From assembly GCA_964019335.1 (NCBI GenBank), contig OZ025697.1:248001-312000 (forward strand): DNA of 64,000 bases. Reading direction: 5' to 3'. The translations under genes were made by a program, and so were the position numbers. The notes below the pieces were generated by a model that saw only the letters and a list, made by a program, of their open reading frames with translations, had not been told where the DNA came from and searched no databases. The first letter of the stretch is position 1. Each line of letters begins with the position of its first letter. Positions 31,392-43,412 of this stretch are shown in pieces. Source of the stretch: Diplonema japonicum (taxonomy: Eukaryota; Euglenozoa; Diplonemea; Diplonemida; Diplonemidae).

Positions 31392-34300
31392 TCATGACTG
31401 GGTACTAGATGGGAGGCCAAGCAAAGTAAGGTGTTGCCCCAGAGCGGGGCTGATCTTCACAATAAGGTCGTGGGTGATGGGCCAGAAGTTCGGGATGGCC
31501 TTGAGGTCAGGGGAGGGCAAGGAGGCAAGTACATTGATCATGTTTTTCGTCTGCTCACAAACAGCTTCTTTGACAGCTTCCCCGGCGTCACTCTTGACAC
31601 TCTGCGGGGGGGGCCGTGTGTAGTAAGCAAACAGCAACCCAAGGATCAACCGCCACGCCTTCACAAACTCGTTGGGCGTCGACGCAAGCTTCGCGTTTTC
31701 AGTGAAATGCAAGAACGCCCTGCACATCAACGCAAGCACCCTTGTTTGTAGATCATCGATACCCTTTACGCTGTTCTCCTTCCCGGATTTGTTTGTAGAG
31801 GGTGCTGGGGAATCGGGAAGCGCAGCGCCAAGGATCATTGTTGGGCTGAACCTACCGAACAACCCGCCCTTTTCTTCCACTGGTGCTTTGTTTTCCTGCC
31901 CGCAAAGTCGCTTCACAAGCTCTACCAGCACCTTTGTGATGGCATCGTAACACACATTAACAGGTAGGTTCGCTGTCTCTCCTGCCAGGATCGATCTTTG
32001 CAGTGCGATTAAAGCATCAGACCTCTCCCTTGGCAGTGCGTCTGCTGTCTGCGACAAGCGTGGCGACGTGTGCGATGCTACCACTGCTGCGAAACCATCC
32101 AATATACTAAGCCACGCGTCGGCCCATTTCGGGGACGGGTTTTTCAAAGACGAAGAGCAGCTGATGAGCGTATCCCTAACACGCGTGAGAGTCGAGACTA
32201 CCTTTAGAGTGACTGGCTCGACCACACCACCAGATGGCGATGTTCCTGGTCTGGCAACGTGTTCCCAGTCTGGGTCCTCGGAGCTTGTTGAGAAGAAGTG
32301 GTAAAGATTGATGAGCCCTTGCACTAGGCTGGGCACGTTGTCGGGCCATGCAAAGGAGCTCTTCTCCGCCATGCTCTGAAGGATCTCAAAGCACTGCACT
32401 GTGATGCTTCCGTTCTTTGCGAGCAGCCCGCATTTGTTCGTCAGCATGATGAGGTTTTCCCACGCCTCTGCGTCTCTTACATCGTCCAGCGCGTCGGTTT
32501 TCAGGATGATCGCGAAGGCGGATGCCACATGGCGTGCTACGAGCAACCCGAACACTTTGTTGTGGAACTTCCCGAAGGTCGTCAGCCCGTTGAGGAGCGC
32601 CCTCGTCCTGTCTGCGGTTCTCCCAGGCTCGGAGGCCAGCCTCACAAGGATCCGCATCATCGACACAACCACGTGCTCCCCCACAGCGATCCAATACGCG
32701 ACCTCCTGCAGTGTTGTGTTGCAATGTGTTTTTTCTTCTTTTCTTTTTTCTTCCAATACCTGTTTGTTCGTATTCGCATCCTGCGAGCATGTGTACGAAG
32801 CGGCTGTCACAAGCAAGCGTGTGTAGAAAGCATCGATGTGTTTAGCAGCTACGTGGTACCGATGACCTGTGGTTGTTGGTTTTTTTTTCTCTTGTGTTGC
32901 AATGGCATACCATTTGAAACCAAGAGGTCGGCCAGTAGGTGGACGGAGAAAACAGTAGTGTGAACCGAAGAAGGGTGTGCTGTGAGCCCCACGTCCTTCC
33001 CTGCGTCGCTTTGAGGGATCTCGACACCGCTGTTCTTAATAAGAGCGATGACGACCCACACGATGACCTCGTCGGAGAGCTCGCGCATGCGGTCCTCCAT
33101 GATGGCGGCGATCTTGCACTCGGAGATGATCCTGCATACCCTTGACATGGCTGCCTGGTTCTGCGCCTGCTGCCGTTTCTTCACCTCCTCTGTGTTGCCC
33201 AACGAGAACCACGTCGAGGCGGGCTTCTCCTCCTCCTCGATAATGGGCTTCTCGTAAGGCTTCACAGACATGATGGGCGACACAGGACACTCATAGAACG
33301 ACTGCGTGTGCGGGCCTGCCGCCGTTGGCGACCCGACAGTGCTTGCCGTGGACGCCACCGACTGCGCAACATGAGTGGAAGGGACGTAATTAGGAAAGGT
33401 AGCACTGTTGGTGATGGAGTTGACAGGGGATAACTGTTGCATTTGCTGCTCTGGCAGACAGCCGAGCAGGTAAATTCGCAACACAAGGTCCATGGCTTCA
33501 ACCCATGAATCTCTCATGCACTCACCGTGGTCGTTGACAATGTTGAAAAGAGCACGGATCGCAAGCATGCCCTTGGACGACCTTCCGAGAGTTGTCACCG
33601 CGGCAGGGCCTGCCTTCGGTTCCAAGATCTTCGTGAATTTCCAAAGCGCGATGACCAGCTTGTCCACAACGCCGGTGTTGTTGAAGTGTGCGGCCATTGT
33701 CCCGCAGAGGTAGAAACCGTGCATGGCATCGTTGATGATCACTTCACCGCCCACAGGGCCCGTCGACTTGTCCATGCCGTATGGGAGCTCGCGTCTTGTG
33801 TCTTCGTCGACAGCCTCGGTGACAGCAGACAAGGCGGAGATGGCGTGCCCCACTAGGGTCGTGAAGAGGTGAGCGTCATAGTCACGTACCGCCACGGCAC
33901 TGATAGGACCCACAGTCCCGCCTGTTGCTCTTGACTTGAGGACAGCTTGCTTCCACTGGAAGTCCTCAGATGCAATGTCGGTGACAGCATCCTTCATCTT
34001 GATCTCGTTGTCATTGATGTCATCGAAGACTAGCTCCTGGTACTCGGGGGGGATGTCCTTTCCGCCGTTGGTGCCTCTGTTGTTGCGTTTGAAGCCCGTC
34101 GGTGTCATCTTCTGTTCCACCTGTGCAGAGTGGAGGTCGGTGTTGAGCATGATGACGGAGAAGGCAAACACAAATGCCGCATCGGAGTCGTAGAAAGGGT
34201 TCACAGTTTCATCGCGAATACCGTCAGAGGGTGTGTTGTGCTGGTGCCAACGGGTGGCAAATTCTTCCATCAGCCTGTCAATGCGCTGTGCTTCACCAGG

Positions 34301-34752
34301 AAGGAGGAATGTGCTGAGCACAAGCCTCAACGCCGCTACAAGATGCATTCCCTTGAAGTTGATCTGCGCAATGAAACCTTCCCTTACTTGCGATGAGTAC
34401 AGTACCCTCCCTTCCTTCGTGTCTGCTTCCTCTGCCAACCTCATGCTGAACTCTTCTTTTGTTTCTCCTTCCCTCCCATGCCTCTCGTATTCTGGGTCAA
34501 GACCACCCTCTGATATGTACTCGCCGAGCATCCTCTTGTCGAGAGCCGGGCTGTTTTCGAACAACATTCTTCCAATCTCGTGCCCGTTCGAGTTTGGTTT
34601 CACACCGAAGATATTGCGCCCGTCGGGGCCCACCTCGAGGCTTCTGAGGTGCTTCACAGCATTCTTGGGCTTCTCAAGGAACAGCCTTGCAAAGTGCTGC
34701 AGGCTCTTTTTCTTCTCGATCAACAAGCGCTGCTCTGGTGAAGGAAGCTGTC

Positions 34753-34784
<32 letters not shown>

Positions 34785-36196
34785 CTCCATTATTCTTTAT
34801 TCATACCACCGGCGGAGAAGAACACCTACTCCCAACGCTCCTGATCAACTGCAGCATCGTGTTGAAGGCGCAGAGATTGAAGGACGTAAGTTTCTGTGTG
34901 GATTATTCCCCCTTGATTTTTTTTTTTTTTTTTTTTTCCCCAACATACCGTTGTTCCAGTTTCAGGCACCATCGTCACTGCGGTTGGGTAACACTGCGAC
35001 GCGAGGTATTTGCACAACTTCTCGAAGACATTGGGACAGCCCATGTTCAGGTCGTAGGTGCGCACAAGGAAGACAGGGAAGGAATCGATGCTGCAGAACT
35101 CCATCAAGGTCTCCAAGATGACCTCCTTGATCTCCATGGACTGTATGTCGGTCGGCGTGTCGTCTTTCAGATACGTTCCGAGGAGGAAGGCCAAGAGCTG
35201 AGGCCCGATGTGGTCACCACAGTACATTGCAGCAAGCTGAACAGTGTGGAGCATCTGCGCGATGACGACTACATTGTCCATAGTACTGCTAACAGAGAGA
35301 AGGGCACGGCACAACTGGTTCTGGATCACCGTGAGCAAAGGCTTGCATCTCTCTTCAGTAAGACAGCTTTTGAGCGTGGCAAGACTGTGGTAGACGAGCG
35401 TGAGCCCAGCGTACTTTGTGGCAGCAAGCTGTGTTTTAAAAGGAAGAGCAGACCCATCGCTCGGATCACTGTGCGGTGCATACGCCGGACCCAGCAACCT
35501 TGTGAGCGTCTCTGCCTCCGTCGATATCATACTGACAATGAACTCGAACACCCGTTCAAAACAGTGTGGAGCGGTGCCCCGTACCACGCATTCGTACAAG
35601 TGCGTGATCATGTCGTTGGTGGTGGCGTCGGCGGTGTGGCGAAGAAGTTCTGAGGGTGCACCATGCATGGCGATTGCAAAGCAGCCTTGCAGTATGTTGA
35701 GTATTATGTCTTCAGGTAAGCACACGCCCAGAGGATGGCACACGCATGCCTTCAACACTTGAAGGATTCTCCCCAAGACCGCTTCATGGGATTGCGCGTC
35801 AGCCACTTCGCTTTTCACTTCCAAAGCAGCAGTTGCGATACCTATGATAGTCGGTACGTCCACAAATGAGAGCTTCATTTCAAGAAATGTTGCAAGCCCG
35901 CTCAACGCGACACCTGTGATAGGTCCTGTTGTCTCCTCGGACTTGGAGACCTCGAGGAACGGTTGCAGGATCCTCGAATGGACAAGTGGTTGGTTTGTGT
36001 TCAGAAGGTCCTTACGCAAGGTTTTGATGCTCGTCATCAGCTTGTGGCTGCCCTCTTTCCCGAAGTCGCCAAACCTCTGCTTCGAGCAAAACAGCGAATT
36101 CGTTCTCAGGGCCAGGATCAAGTTGTGCGACTGTGTCACGATAATCGCCTTGTCCCTGTGCCATTCTTCCTGCGCTGACCTCTGCTGATCAGCCAT
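31392..36196 (-). CDS. GBF1/GNOM-type Sec7 ARF guanine-nucleotide exchange factor
   Basis: Five exons (36196-34949, 34893-34807, 34747-32911, 32866-32760, 32705-31392) join to 1530 aa. The introns are 55, 59, 44 and 54 bp, GT-AG and mostly A-run bearing. The N-terminal DCB/HUS helical region covers about residues 1-430. The Sec7 domain spans about 450-650 and includes the FLLPGEAQRIDRLMEEF helix with the catalytic Glu, then FVFAFSVIMLNTDLHS. HDS-type helical repeats follow, including LLVSNGHRYH created by splicing. GBF1 proteins load ARF with GTP on cis-Golgi membranes to recruit COPI and are the usual brefeldin A targets. Each exon taken alone would look like a separate gene. Confidence 0.95.
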
Positions 36197-36317
36197 GGAG
36201 CCCCTCCCCCTTAGTAGGTTTTTAGGTTTGTGGAAGGGGCAACGGATTTGGGGGGAATTATAAAAAAAGGAGGGGAAAAAAAAAAAAAAAGAAAAAAAAA
36301 AAAAACACTTTTTTTTT

Positions 36318-36820
36318 CTTTATTTCACTCTTCGTCATTTTCTTCACTCACTAGGGGCCTCATTATTTAACGCGAAATGGCCATTATTAACTAGTTAAAT
36401 AATGAGATTTTGCAGTTAAATAATGGCCCTTCAGAGTGAAAAAATGGGTCTTGTCGTGGAAAAAAATGCACCCAACCCCTTGAAAAACTTTTTTGGGGTG
36501 GGGGTATTTTGACTATTTTTGGCCATCTGAGGCCATTCCAGCCCTTAAAAGTGGGAATAAGTGCCTCACTTCCCCTTTAAATGCCACGGCGAAATAGCTA
36601 CCCTTATTACCTTAGGAAAATCCCCAAAAAGCTGACCTGCGTGAAAAAAAAAACAGCAGTGAAAGCAGTGAAGAGTGAGTGACTCAAATGACGAAAAGTG
36701 AAATAAAACGACTTACTTGCCGCCAAATGAGCCATTATTTAACACTCGTTACCGTTTTTAAAAATTCGGGAACTCGAGTTAAATAATGACTCATTATTTG
36801 TTGGCAATAAATAGCTATTT
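36318..36820 (+). mobile_element. Non-autonomous element of the E1 family (E2)
   Basis: It has the same left end (TTATTTCACTCTTC...TTCACTCACT) and right end (GTGAAATAAAACGACTTACT... TTGGCAATAAATAGCTATT) as E1, with no coding capacity. Where E1 repeats GTGAAGTAAT, E2 repeats GTTAAATAATG at 36361, 36394, 36415, 36733 and 36778, in both orientations. It ends 8 bp from the stop codon of the next gene (36829). Confidence 0.65.
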
Positions 36821-36828
36821 CTTTTTTG

Positions 36829-37230
36829 TTATGGCTCATCTAGGAGTTGGTCTATTATCTCCCGCAGGGTTGCTATTTCTTCGTCTTTCTTTTGTATTAT
36901 TTGTAGAAGGGTTGCCGGGTCGGTTTCAGGGTCTTTTCGGGGTGTTGTGTTTTCGGTTATTCGGTTCAGCAATGTGGAGGTGAGCTGCGCCTGCCGCTCC
37001 ACCCGGCTGCAGGCTGCTTTGTTGATGAAGCAAATCACTTTTTCGCTGTCTACTTCTTTAGGTATTTTCACCACCTTGCCAGACCCATCGTTTCTTCGGA
37101 GTCCTACTTTGCCCCCTTCTACTCTCTCGGCGAACTCAACTTCAAGTTCCTCATCTCCTAGCCATACTCTCCCCTTTTCTAATTTTAGAGTGGCGCTGCT
37201 GTCTGCAGCTGTGTAGCAGTTTACTTCCAT
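36829..37230 (-). CDS. Small protein with C-terminal coiled coil, unknown
   Basis: The protein is 133 aa from the ATG at 37230. The first 70 aa look beta-rich (LKLEKGRVWLGDEELEVEF), and the last 40 form a coiled coil (LLQIIQKKDEEIATLREIID). A beta head followed by a coiled coil recalls XRCC4-like and SAS-6-like proteins, but there is no sequence evidence for either. The frame stays open upstream to 37431 through a T run, so an upstream exon is possible. Confidence 0.6.
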   Translation of the reverse strand: MEVNCYTAADSSATLKLEKGRVWLGDEELEVEFAERVEGGKVGLRRNDGSGKVVKIPKEVDSEKVICFINKAACSRVERQAQLTSTLLNRITENTTPRKDPETDPATLLQIIQKKDEEIATLREIIDQLLDEP

Positions 37231-38012
37231 TCCCCGTAGAGGCTGCCCTCTCGCCTTTGAGCTTTGTTTTTTTTTTTTTGTTGCAGATAAGAAAGAAAGA
37301 AAAAAAAAAAAAAAAAAAAAAAAGAGAGAGAAAATAAGTATGAGCTCGTCCGGATTTAAAATGGCAAACACTTTTTTTTTTTGTTTTTGTTTTGATTGTC
37401 CCCTCCTGCGGTTCTTTCCCCCGGGAAGCAAAAAAGAACGGAGGTCCGAAAAAATGGGGGGAAATGTTTAAACTGCAATTTTAAAAACCAAAATACAGAT
37501 TGGTTTTCAAGTGCTTAAAGTTCTTCCGGGGGTTTTCTGCAGAACAGGAGGTTATTTGTTGACATTTCTTTCCGGACGAGCTCATTTAGAAGGGAAAAAA
37601 AAAGAGGAGAGAAAAAAAGAAAGAAAAAGGAGCGGAGGTGAAAAAAAAGGAAGCTTGGTTTCTTTTTTTTTTCACTACCCTTACTTTTCCTCTACCCCCC
37701 CCCCCCCCCCGGGGAAAAGGAGATATTGCGAGAAGAAGAAAAAAAAATAAACAAAACAAAAAACTATCCTGGATTTCTTTTTTTTGCTGCGCACTACTAT
37801 TTTTATAAAAAAAAGGTTTAGGCAAACTGCATCCCCCCCTCCACGAATAGTTTTAAATACCGAAGAAACAATAAAAAAAAAAAGAAAAAAAGAAAAAAAA
37901 AAAAAAAAAAAAAAAAAAAAACGTGTAAATGGTTTTGTTTACATTGGAGGGTTCATCCTCAGAAAGCCAGAAAAATAAATTAAGGAGAGGAGAAAGAAAA
38001 AAAAATGGCATC
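37231..38012. other. Intergenic with a spaced inverted repeat
   Basis: ATGAGCTCGTCCGGA near 37338-37352 recurs as its reverse complement TCCGGACGAGCTCAT near 37572-37586. The rest is G, C, A and T runs. Confidence 0.5.
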
Positions 38013-40955
38013 TTAAGTGTTATCTATAGGTTCGATCCTGGCAAGGAGAAAATTTTCCCAGAGCTCAGTATGGCGCTGGTCACTCGACTCACATATTGCA
38101 AGGCCTTCATACGGGGAACAGGGAGGCAGGATGAGCGCAGAATCTAAGTTCAGCGTCACAACATATAGATCCCCGTTCATAGTGTGCCGCACGATGGGGG
38201 TAACCTCGAGACAGTCATAGGGAACAGACACATGCCTCGTGTGGATAGGCAGCACACAATGCACATTGAAACACATCATAGATTCGTGAACGTCGCTGAA
38301 GCTCAAGACCAGCCCCCACCCCATTCGGTACATCATCAACAGCGCCACGAGGAACATTACAATGAAGGGAGAAATCACCACCATCGACACCTCAAGCTGT
38401 GTAAGCATCACTGTACCCAGAAAGAGCGACAAAATCCCGAAGCTTCCTATTATGACTAGTATTGCCTGAGAAGGGGGCTTCTCAACCCGCCACTGTCCTT
38501 CCTTTTCCATCACGACTCCATTGGGGAGAGTGACCTTACGGTGAGTAGTACGTGAGTTCTCAGTCTCACTTTCGTCACGGCTGCCAACCATTACGCCTGT
38601 CAGCGATGTCAAGGAAGACCTGCAACTGCAACTTGATGCTGTCACATCCACCGAACCACTATACTCCCGCTGGTGTTTTCTTGGAAGGTTCTCTTTCGTC
38701 ACAACCGGCATCACCGGGCTGTTGATCGACAGTACATCCAAAGCATTTCTTTCTGTTAGTGTTAAGCCCTGCAAATCGTCTGAGAGGCCCCCCATCGAAG
38801 GGGACGGCATCGAGTCAAACACCAACGCAGAACCCGCCGTCAGCGAGGTGGTGAACCTACTCGCAACACAACTCGTACCGTGCCATGTCGTCGCTGCTGA
38901 GGACGAGCCATCTATCCGAAGAGATGGGACGAGAGACGACTCGACGTGTGACTGCTCCGTCACCACTGTAGCCGCTAGCGAGCGGGCTGACTCAGATGAG
39001 TGCTCAGTGTCGATGGCCGGAGACAGTACGGCATCAGTTAGCATATTAGGAGTGTGGAGCTCCAAACACCTTGAGAGGTCGGTCTGGTTTTCTGGAACCG
39101 GAGCTGTTTTCTGGGAACTGCGAGGCTGCGGGTCGTTGTTCTGTAGCTGCGTCACTTCCACTGTCGACGGGTTTGCTGTTTTCGCTGAATCCAAGACAGG
39201 GGCTAGTGCAACTGGCGTTGAAGTCGAGGTGGTTAATGTAGGGTCTGGGACTGGTACTGTAGGACATGGGGCTGGCACGCTGGGATCTGAGGGAACGGCA
39301 GCTGCAGAACTCGAGGCATCTGGTGCTGGTACTGAAGCAGCCAAGGCCACCACTGTCGTCATCACTGACGATTGCACATTGAGTTCTGGCATCGGTGCAG
39401 GTAGCGCTGGTTGGCATGCCGGCTCCGGTGAACTGGCCTGGTCTGGAGCCACCTGCGATGCTTGGTAAATGCTTGGTAGATCAAGCGCAGGTTGTAAGTA
39501 TGGTGCCTTCTGTGGTACTTCTGTAGCCTGTATCCCAGCTCCAGTAGATGAACAGCGTAACGCTTCTTGCACTTCCTGTAGCTCTTCTGTGGACTCACCT
39601 GAGATTAGCGTCTGCGACACTACCTGCGATGAAGGCTGTGAAGGCGCTGCTTGCGTTGCTAAGATCTCTGAAGGAGGACCCATAGGTTCTTCCTGTTCTG
39701 CCTGTTCGCCCTGTTGGCTGATGCTGTCTGCTTTCGAATCTGTTCTCCCTTTTTCATGCATTTCACACACTGAACTCACAACACTCTCACTACTGTCACA
39801 CCTTGCGGTTAGTGGTTGTTCCAGCTTGATGAGCGCTTCCTGCACGACAATAGCACTGTCATGTGGGGCTCCTTTGTCCAAGGATCGTGACCTTGATGAT
39901 ATCAAGGCACGGGGGGGTCTGAATAACACACATGTGGACGGGTCCCTGGCCGACAGTACGGGGCTGGTGAAGACACGAGTTGGTCGGAGGCACTCATTCC
40001 CGCTACAGTCACGCGCCGTATAGAAGGACTCCACAGGGCTCCACATGGAAATCTCGAGCCCCCTCTCTCTGTTTGTTTTGACAACTAATTCTTGCTCAAG
40101 CGCCATCCGGCAGTTGGCAACCTTCATCTTCGCTGACATGACGCGAGCAGCGCGCTGCATTACTTCTGAAGCCAACACGCAAAGATCCTGCATCTGCCCC
40201 TCCTTCATAGATGCAAGGCCCGAGAGACACCACAAAAGCAAGGACTTTCGCTCGTGGACAAATTCGTTGAAGAGTTCGAGAACATTAGTGAGAGAGGCAC
40301 GGGTGTGCCGTTCCAACCCGTCTATATAGTATCTAGAATGTGTTTCTCTCCCCGAGAGTTGAGAGATGGCGGTTTCGAGGTGGAACAGGGGGGGAACGTC
40401 GTCCACTGAAAGCGGGCTAGCGACGGGCAGTCTTCTGACTCGTGTTGAGCGGGCCAGCTGTCTGCGGACGATTTCCCTGCATGCAAGCCACCTCCGGGCG
40501 ACACGCTGCATTGTAAGGCACGCGGTGCCCTCCTTGTTGACAGGGATGAGCGAAGAGACCTGTCGCTGGAGGTAGTTCACTCTCTCCAAGATGAGGTTCT
40601 CCCTCTCCGTCACACTTGTTTGGTTCAACCGCAACTCGTTCTTAATCTCTTCAAGGCCTGAGATGAGGTTCCTGTCAAGAGCCAGCGGGGGCGGGGTGGG
40701 CATGAAACTAAGTTCGCTCACAGGGGTTCTCAACTGTCTCATGACGTCTCTTCTATTTATGCCGGGTGACCCGAAAGCCCGACTTGAAGGGCGTGTGCGA
40801 AGTTCTGGTGAAGTGCCCGGTGTGTAGTACACTGTGCTGCTTGACTGGGGTCGTAGGTCGGGTGTCATGGGTGTTCTTTGCAGTCTTCGGAAGGCATACG
40901 CCTCAGGGTCCAGAGGCATTTCATTTATCCAGTCGCTTATGGGGCTGCGGTTCAT
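38013..40955 (-). CDS. IQ-motif protein with two membrane spans, unknown
   Basis: This is one exon of 980 aa. An IQ-like calmodulin-binding motif (LTMQRVARRWLACREIVRRQ) lies near residue 150, next to a helical region (about 100-330). Residues of about 340-800 are Ser/Thr/Pro/Ala-rich and low complexity. Two hydrophobic spans (about 828-883) form a hairpin, followed by a folded C-terminal domain of about 95 aa that looks beta-rich. A two-span hairpin plus beta domain is seen in bacterial-type PH and Ycf4-like proteins, but that resemblance is only architectural. It may be a calmodulin-regulated membrane-associated scaffold. Confidence 0.8.
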   Translation of the reverse strand: MNRSPISDWINEMPLDPEAYAFRRLQRTPMTPDLRPQSSSTVYYTPGTSPELRTRPSSRAFGSPGINRRDVMRQLRTPVSELSFMPTPPPLALDRNLISGLEEIKNELRLNQTSVTERENLILERVNYLQRQVSSLIPVNKEGTACLTMQRVARRWLACREIVRRQLARSTRVRRLPVASPLSVDDVPPLFHLETAISQLSGRETHSRYYIDGLERHTRASLTNVLELFNEFVHERKSLLLWCLSGLASMKEGQMQDLCVLASEVMQRAARVMSAKMKVANCRMALEQELVVKTNRERGLEISMWSPVESFYTARDCSGNECLRPTRVFTSPVLSARDPSTCVLFRPPRALISSRSRSLDKGAPHDSAIVVQEALIKLEQPLTARCDSSESVVSSVCEMHEKGRTDSKADSISQQGEQAEQEEPMGPPSEILATQAAPSQPSSQVVSQTLISGESTEELQEVQEALRCSSTGAGIQATEVPQKAPYLQPALDLPSIYQASQVAPDQASSPEPACQPALPAPMPELNVQSSVMTTVVALAASVPAPDASSSAAAVPSDPSVPAPCPTVPVPDPTLTTSTSTPVALAPVLDSAKTANPSTVEVTQLQNNDPQPRSSQKTAPVPENQTDLSRCLELHTPNMLTDAVLSPAIDTEHSSESARSLAATVVTEQSHVESSLVPSLRIDGSSSAATTWHGTSCVASRFTTSLTAGSALVFDSMPSPSMGGLSDDLQGLTLTERNALDVLSINSPVMPVVTKENLPRKHQREYSGSVDVTASSCSCRSSLTSLTGVMVGSRDESETENSRTTHRKVTLPNGVVMEKEGQWRVEKPPSQAILVIIGSFGILSLFLGTVMLTQLEVSMVVISPFIVMFLVALLMMYRMGWGLVLSFSDVHESMMCFNVHCVLPIHTRHVSVPYDCLEVTPIVRHTMNGDLYVVTLNLDSALILPPCSPYEGLAICESSDQRHTELWENFLLARIEPIDNT

Positions 40956-41070
40956 TTGAACTTAGAATGCGTCGCCGCAGTCACCATTGTAAGCACCCTG
41001 TGCTGCGTTTTAGAAAGAAAGTTACCGGGAAAGGGTGGGAAAGAAAAAAAAGAGAAAAAAAAAAGTCCCT

Positions 41071-41615
41071 TCACCTGACGGTATGCGGAAGCTTCCGTCC
41101 CTTGTTCCGAAACATTCTGTCCCTTCCACAAAAGCTGTGGTCGTCGAGGCGGCGAAAATAGCTGCCTGGGCCCTTTTTTTTTTGTTTTGTTTTGTTTGTT
41201 TGAAGTGCAATACCAAGCCATTCCAAGAGGTGAACAAGTTCACCATCCCGCAGTGAGTTTCAATTTTCCTGCTTTCCTTCCCGATCTTCCCACCACTTTT
41301 CTTGGGAGGTGCCGGCACGTTGTAGTGCCCCGGCCCAGGGGTGTGTAGGTTGCTCTCATAAACATTATTGATGCCGCCAGAGGTTTGTACCAAAGACTGC
41401 ACGGATGGACTGATCGCGGTCAGCGAGGCGTTGGCCACCCCTGGAGGGGGGATGTAACCACCCAAGGTTTTGGCAAACTTCGGTTTTGCAGTCGCCTTTG
41501 TTGCTAGTACAGGTAACCCAATGCCCGACTCTTCCTGCGGTGACACAACTGTCCTTGCAGGCTGCAGAGCACTACCGGTACTGTACAGTCGGAGCTCACG
41601 TCCGTGAGGTGACAT
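41071..41615 (-). CDS. SHIPPO/ODF3-type repeat protein
   Basis: Two exons (41615-41214, 41172-41071) and a 41-bp intron give 167 aa. A SHIPPO repeat HTPGPGHYNVP lies in exon 1, and the splice creates a second, GLGPGSYF, at the junction, which supports the intron. Pro-Gly-Pro-x-Tyr repeat proteins sit inside or along axonemal microtubules and sperm tail fibres, so this points to a flagellated cell. The start is the first in-frame ATG. An upstream exon is possible because no A-run leader abuts it. Confidence 0.8.
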
Positions 41616-41790
41616 GTCTGTGTCGGTACACAAGCACGGGAAAAATGTTTCTTTGCCCCCCCCCCCCCCCCCCTCCCCCGAGAGGTTTCTTATTTTTTTA
41701 AAAGATTTTTATTTCTCCTTTTGGTGGAATGAGCCAAAAAAAAAAAAAAAATACGAAAGGGAAAAAAAAGGGGGGGGAGGAAAACTCTTC

Positions 41791-41929
41791 TCACGCTTTT
41801 TTTGCGTATTTTCGCTCGAAATCCCTGCCAGCAGAACTGAGCAACCATCGGTTTCTGTGCTTCACGTACGTGCGGTAGAAAAGCCCATAGTTGGACGCAT
41901 CGGGGAAGAATTGCGAGGTGGAAGAAGTG

Positions 41930-41969
<40 letters not shown>

Positions 41970-42681
41970 CCCACATACATAGTGCAGCCTCAGCGTACAG
42001 TACCCATTGCCAGGGGACACACTGAGCACGTAAGTTCGTTCCTCCCACGGGTCGGGTGAGAGGACAAGAGATCGACCGCAGATCTGGTTTGCATCCGCCC
42101 CTCCAAGCTGCTTCCTTGCATTGTTGTTCACCAAGCCCTCCCTTCGGTGAGCGAAATACCCCCCAATGGTGTCACCAATGAACTCCCCTTCGGAAGGCGC
42201 TGCTACCTTTTCCGTCTCCTTAAAACCCAATATTTTCTTCCACCAAGGGAATTCCCTCTGCTCAGCCGACCCCATTTTGATGTTGTCAAAACCTGAAGGC
42301 GGCCGGAACATGCACGATGCGAGATCGGCATCGGAGTATACGTCTAGTGGTTCATCCAGACCCCGTTCCCTTTTCTCGAGGGTTCGTACCCACGAGCCCA
42401 TCACTGACCGCGCGAACTCCTTTTTTTTTTTTTTTTTTTCTTTTGTCGGCATACTGTCAGGACTTCATCGTCGTCATATTCCTTCCCAGGAGGAATCGCT
42501 GCTTGGTACTGAAAGCTTGTCAGAAAACCGGTCCCCTCTTTTTTTAAGAGGTGGAAGTACCAGTCGGTCAACCTGTGGTCCTGTGAAAGGTGCACCGCGT
42601 CATGTCTTGAAAATATCCCTCCTTCCATCATCGAGCTGTGGAGGGGGGGGGGGGGGGGAGAAGGGGGTGAAAATTAAGAGG

Positions 42682-42712
<31 letters not shown>

Positions 42713-42857
42713 CGTACCTTCTACAGTACCCCGCATACAACACCAGGTATAACGCAGAACCTTGCAGCCCCCTCGCTGCAAGCCACCATCCCCACCCACC
42801 GCTTGACTTTCCCAACCTTATCCTCGCCAATGGGTGCAACGGCACTGATCCTGACAT
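41791..42857 (-). CDS. Four-exon protein of 300 aa, unknown
   Basis: The exons are 42857-42718, 42635-42455, 42419-41979 and 41931-41791. The introns are 82, 35 and 47 bp. The first intron has T and C runs and the other two have A runs. The ATG follows an A run. The N-terminus is basic with a possible short hydrophobic helix (ALYLVLYAGYC). Later segments include HRLTDWYFHLLKKEGTGFL and GLFYRTYVKHRNRWLLS. The composition would suit a mitochondrial or cytosolic structural protein, but I recognise no family. The perfect codon arithmetic over four exons makes the model credible. Confidence 0.75.
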
Positions 42858-43363
42858 TTTTTTTTTCTTTCTCCCGCTCCTCCTTTTTTTTTTTCTTCTT
42901 CTTTTTTGACCAAATAACTTTTTTCCACCCAAGTCTGTACCACTTTTTTACGGTAACCCATAACTTTTTTTTAATTGTAAAATTTCCACTTATCTTTATT
43001 TTCACTAAACCATGTAAGCAGGAACTTTTTTTTTTCCCACCGTCCACTACGGAGTCCTTGTGCATTTCAAAGAAGCTATCGGTGCGATGGCCTCCTTATG
43101 CTCACTTTTGCTCTTTCCTGTAGAAACTAAAAAAAAAAAAGTGGAAGGAGTACTCAGAAGGACAAAGCTCTGCTAAAGTACCTTTCTACATCAAATGTTG
43201 TTTGCCCCCTCCTTGCTACATTTCATAAGAGGGTACTGTTGGACGGTGGGATTTCTTTTTTTTTTTTTTTCTTTTTTTTTATTTGGTTACTATTTCTTTA
43301 TTTTGAAAACTCCGCTCAGGAAAAAAAAAGAAAAAAAAATACAATATCGGAAGGAGAGAGAAA

Positions 43364-43409
<46 letters not shown>

Positions 43410-43412
43410 TAG
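42858..43412. other. Intergenic
   Basis: It contains homopolymers, including an A run of about 40 near 43368-43407, and no supported gene. Confidence 0.5.

Noticed and set aside
38722-40023. Long plus-strand frames opposite the IQ-motif gene
   Set aside because: They are antisense shadows of a low-complexity Ser/Thr/Pro region with no domains of their own.
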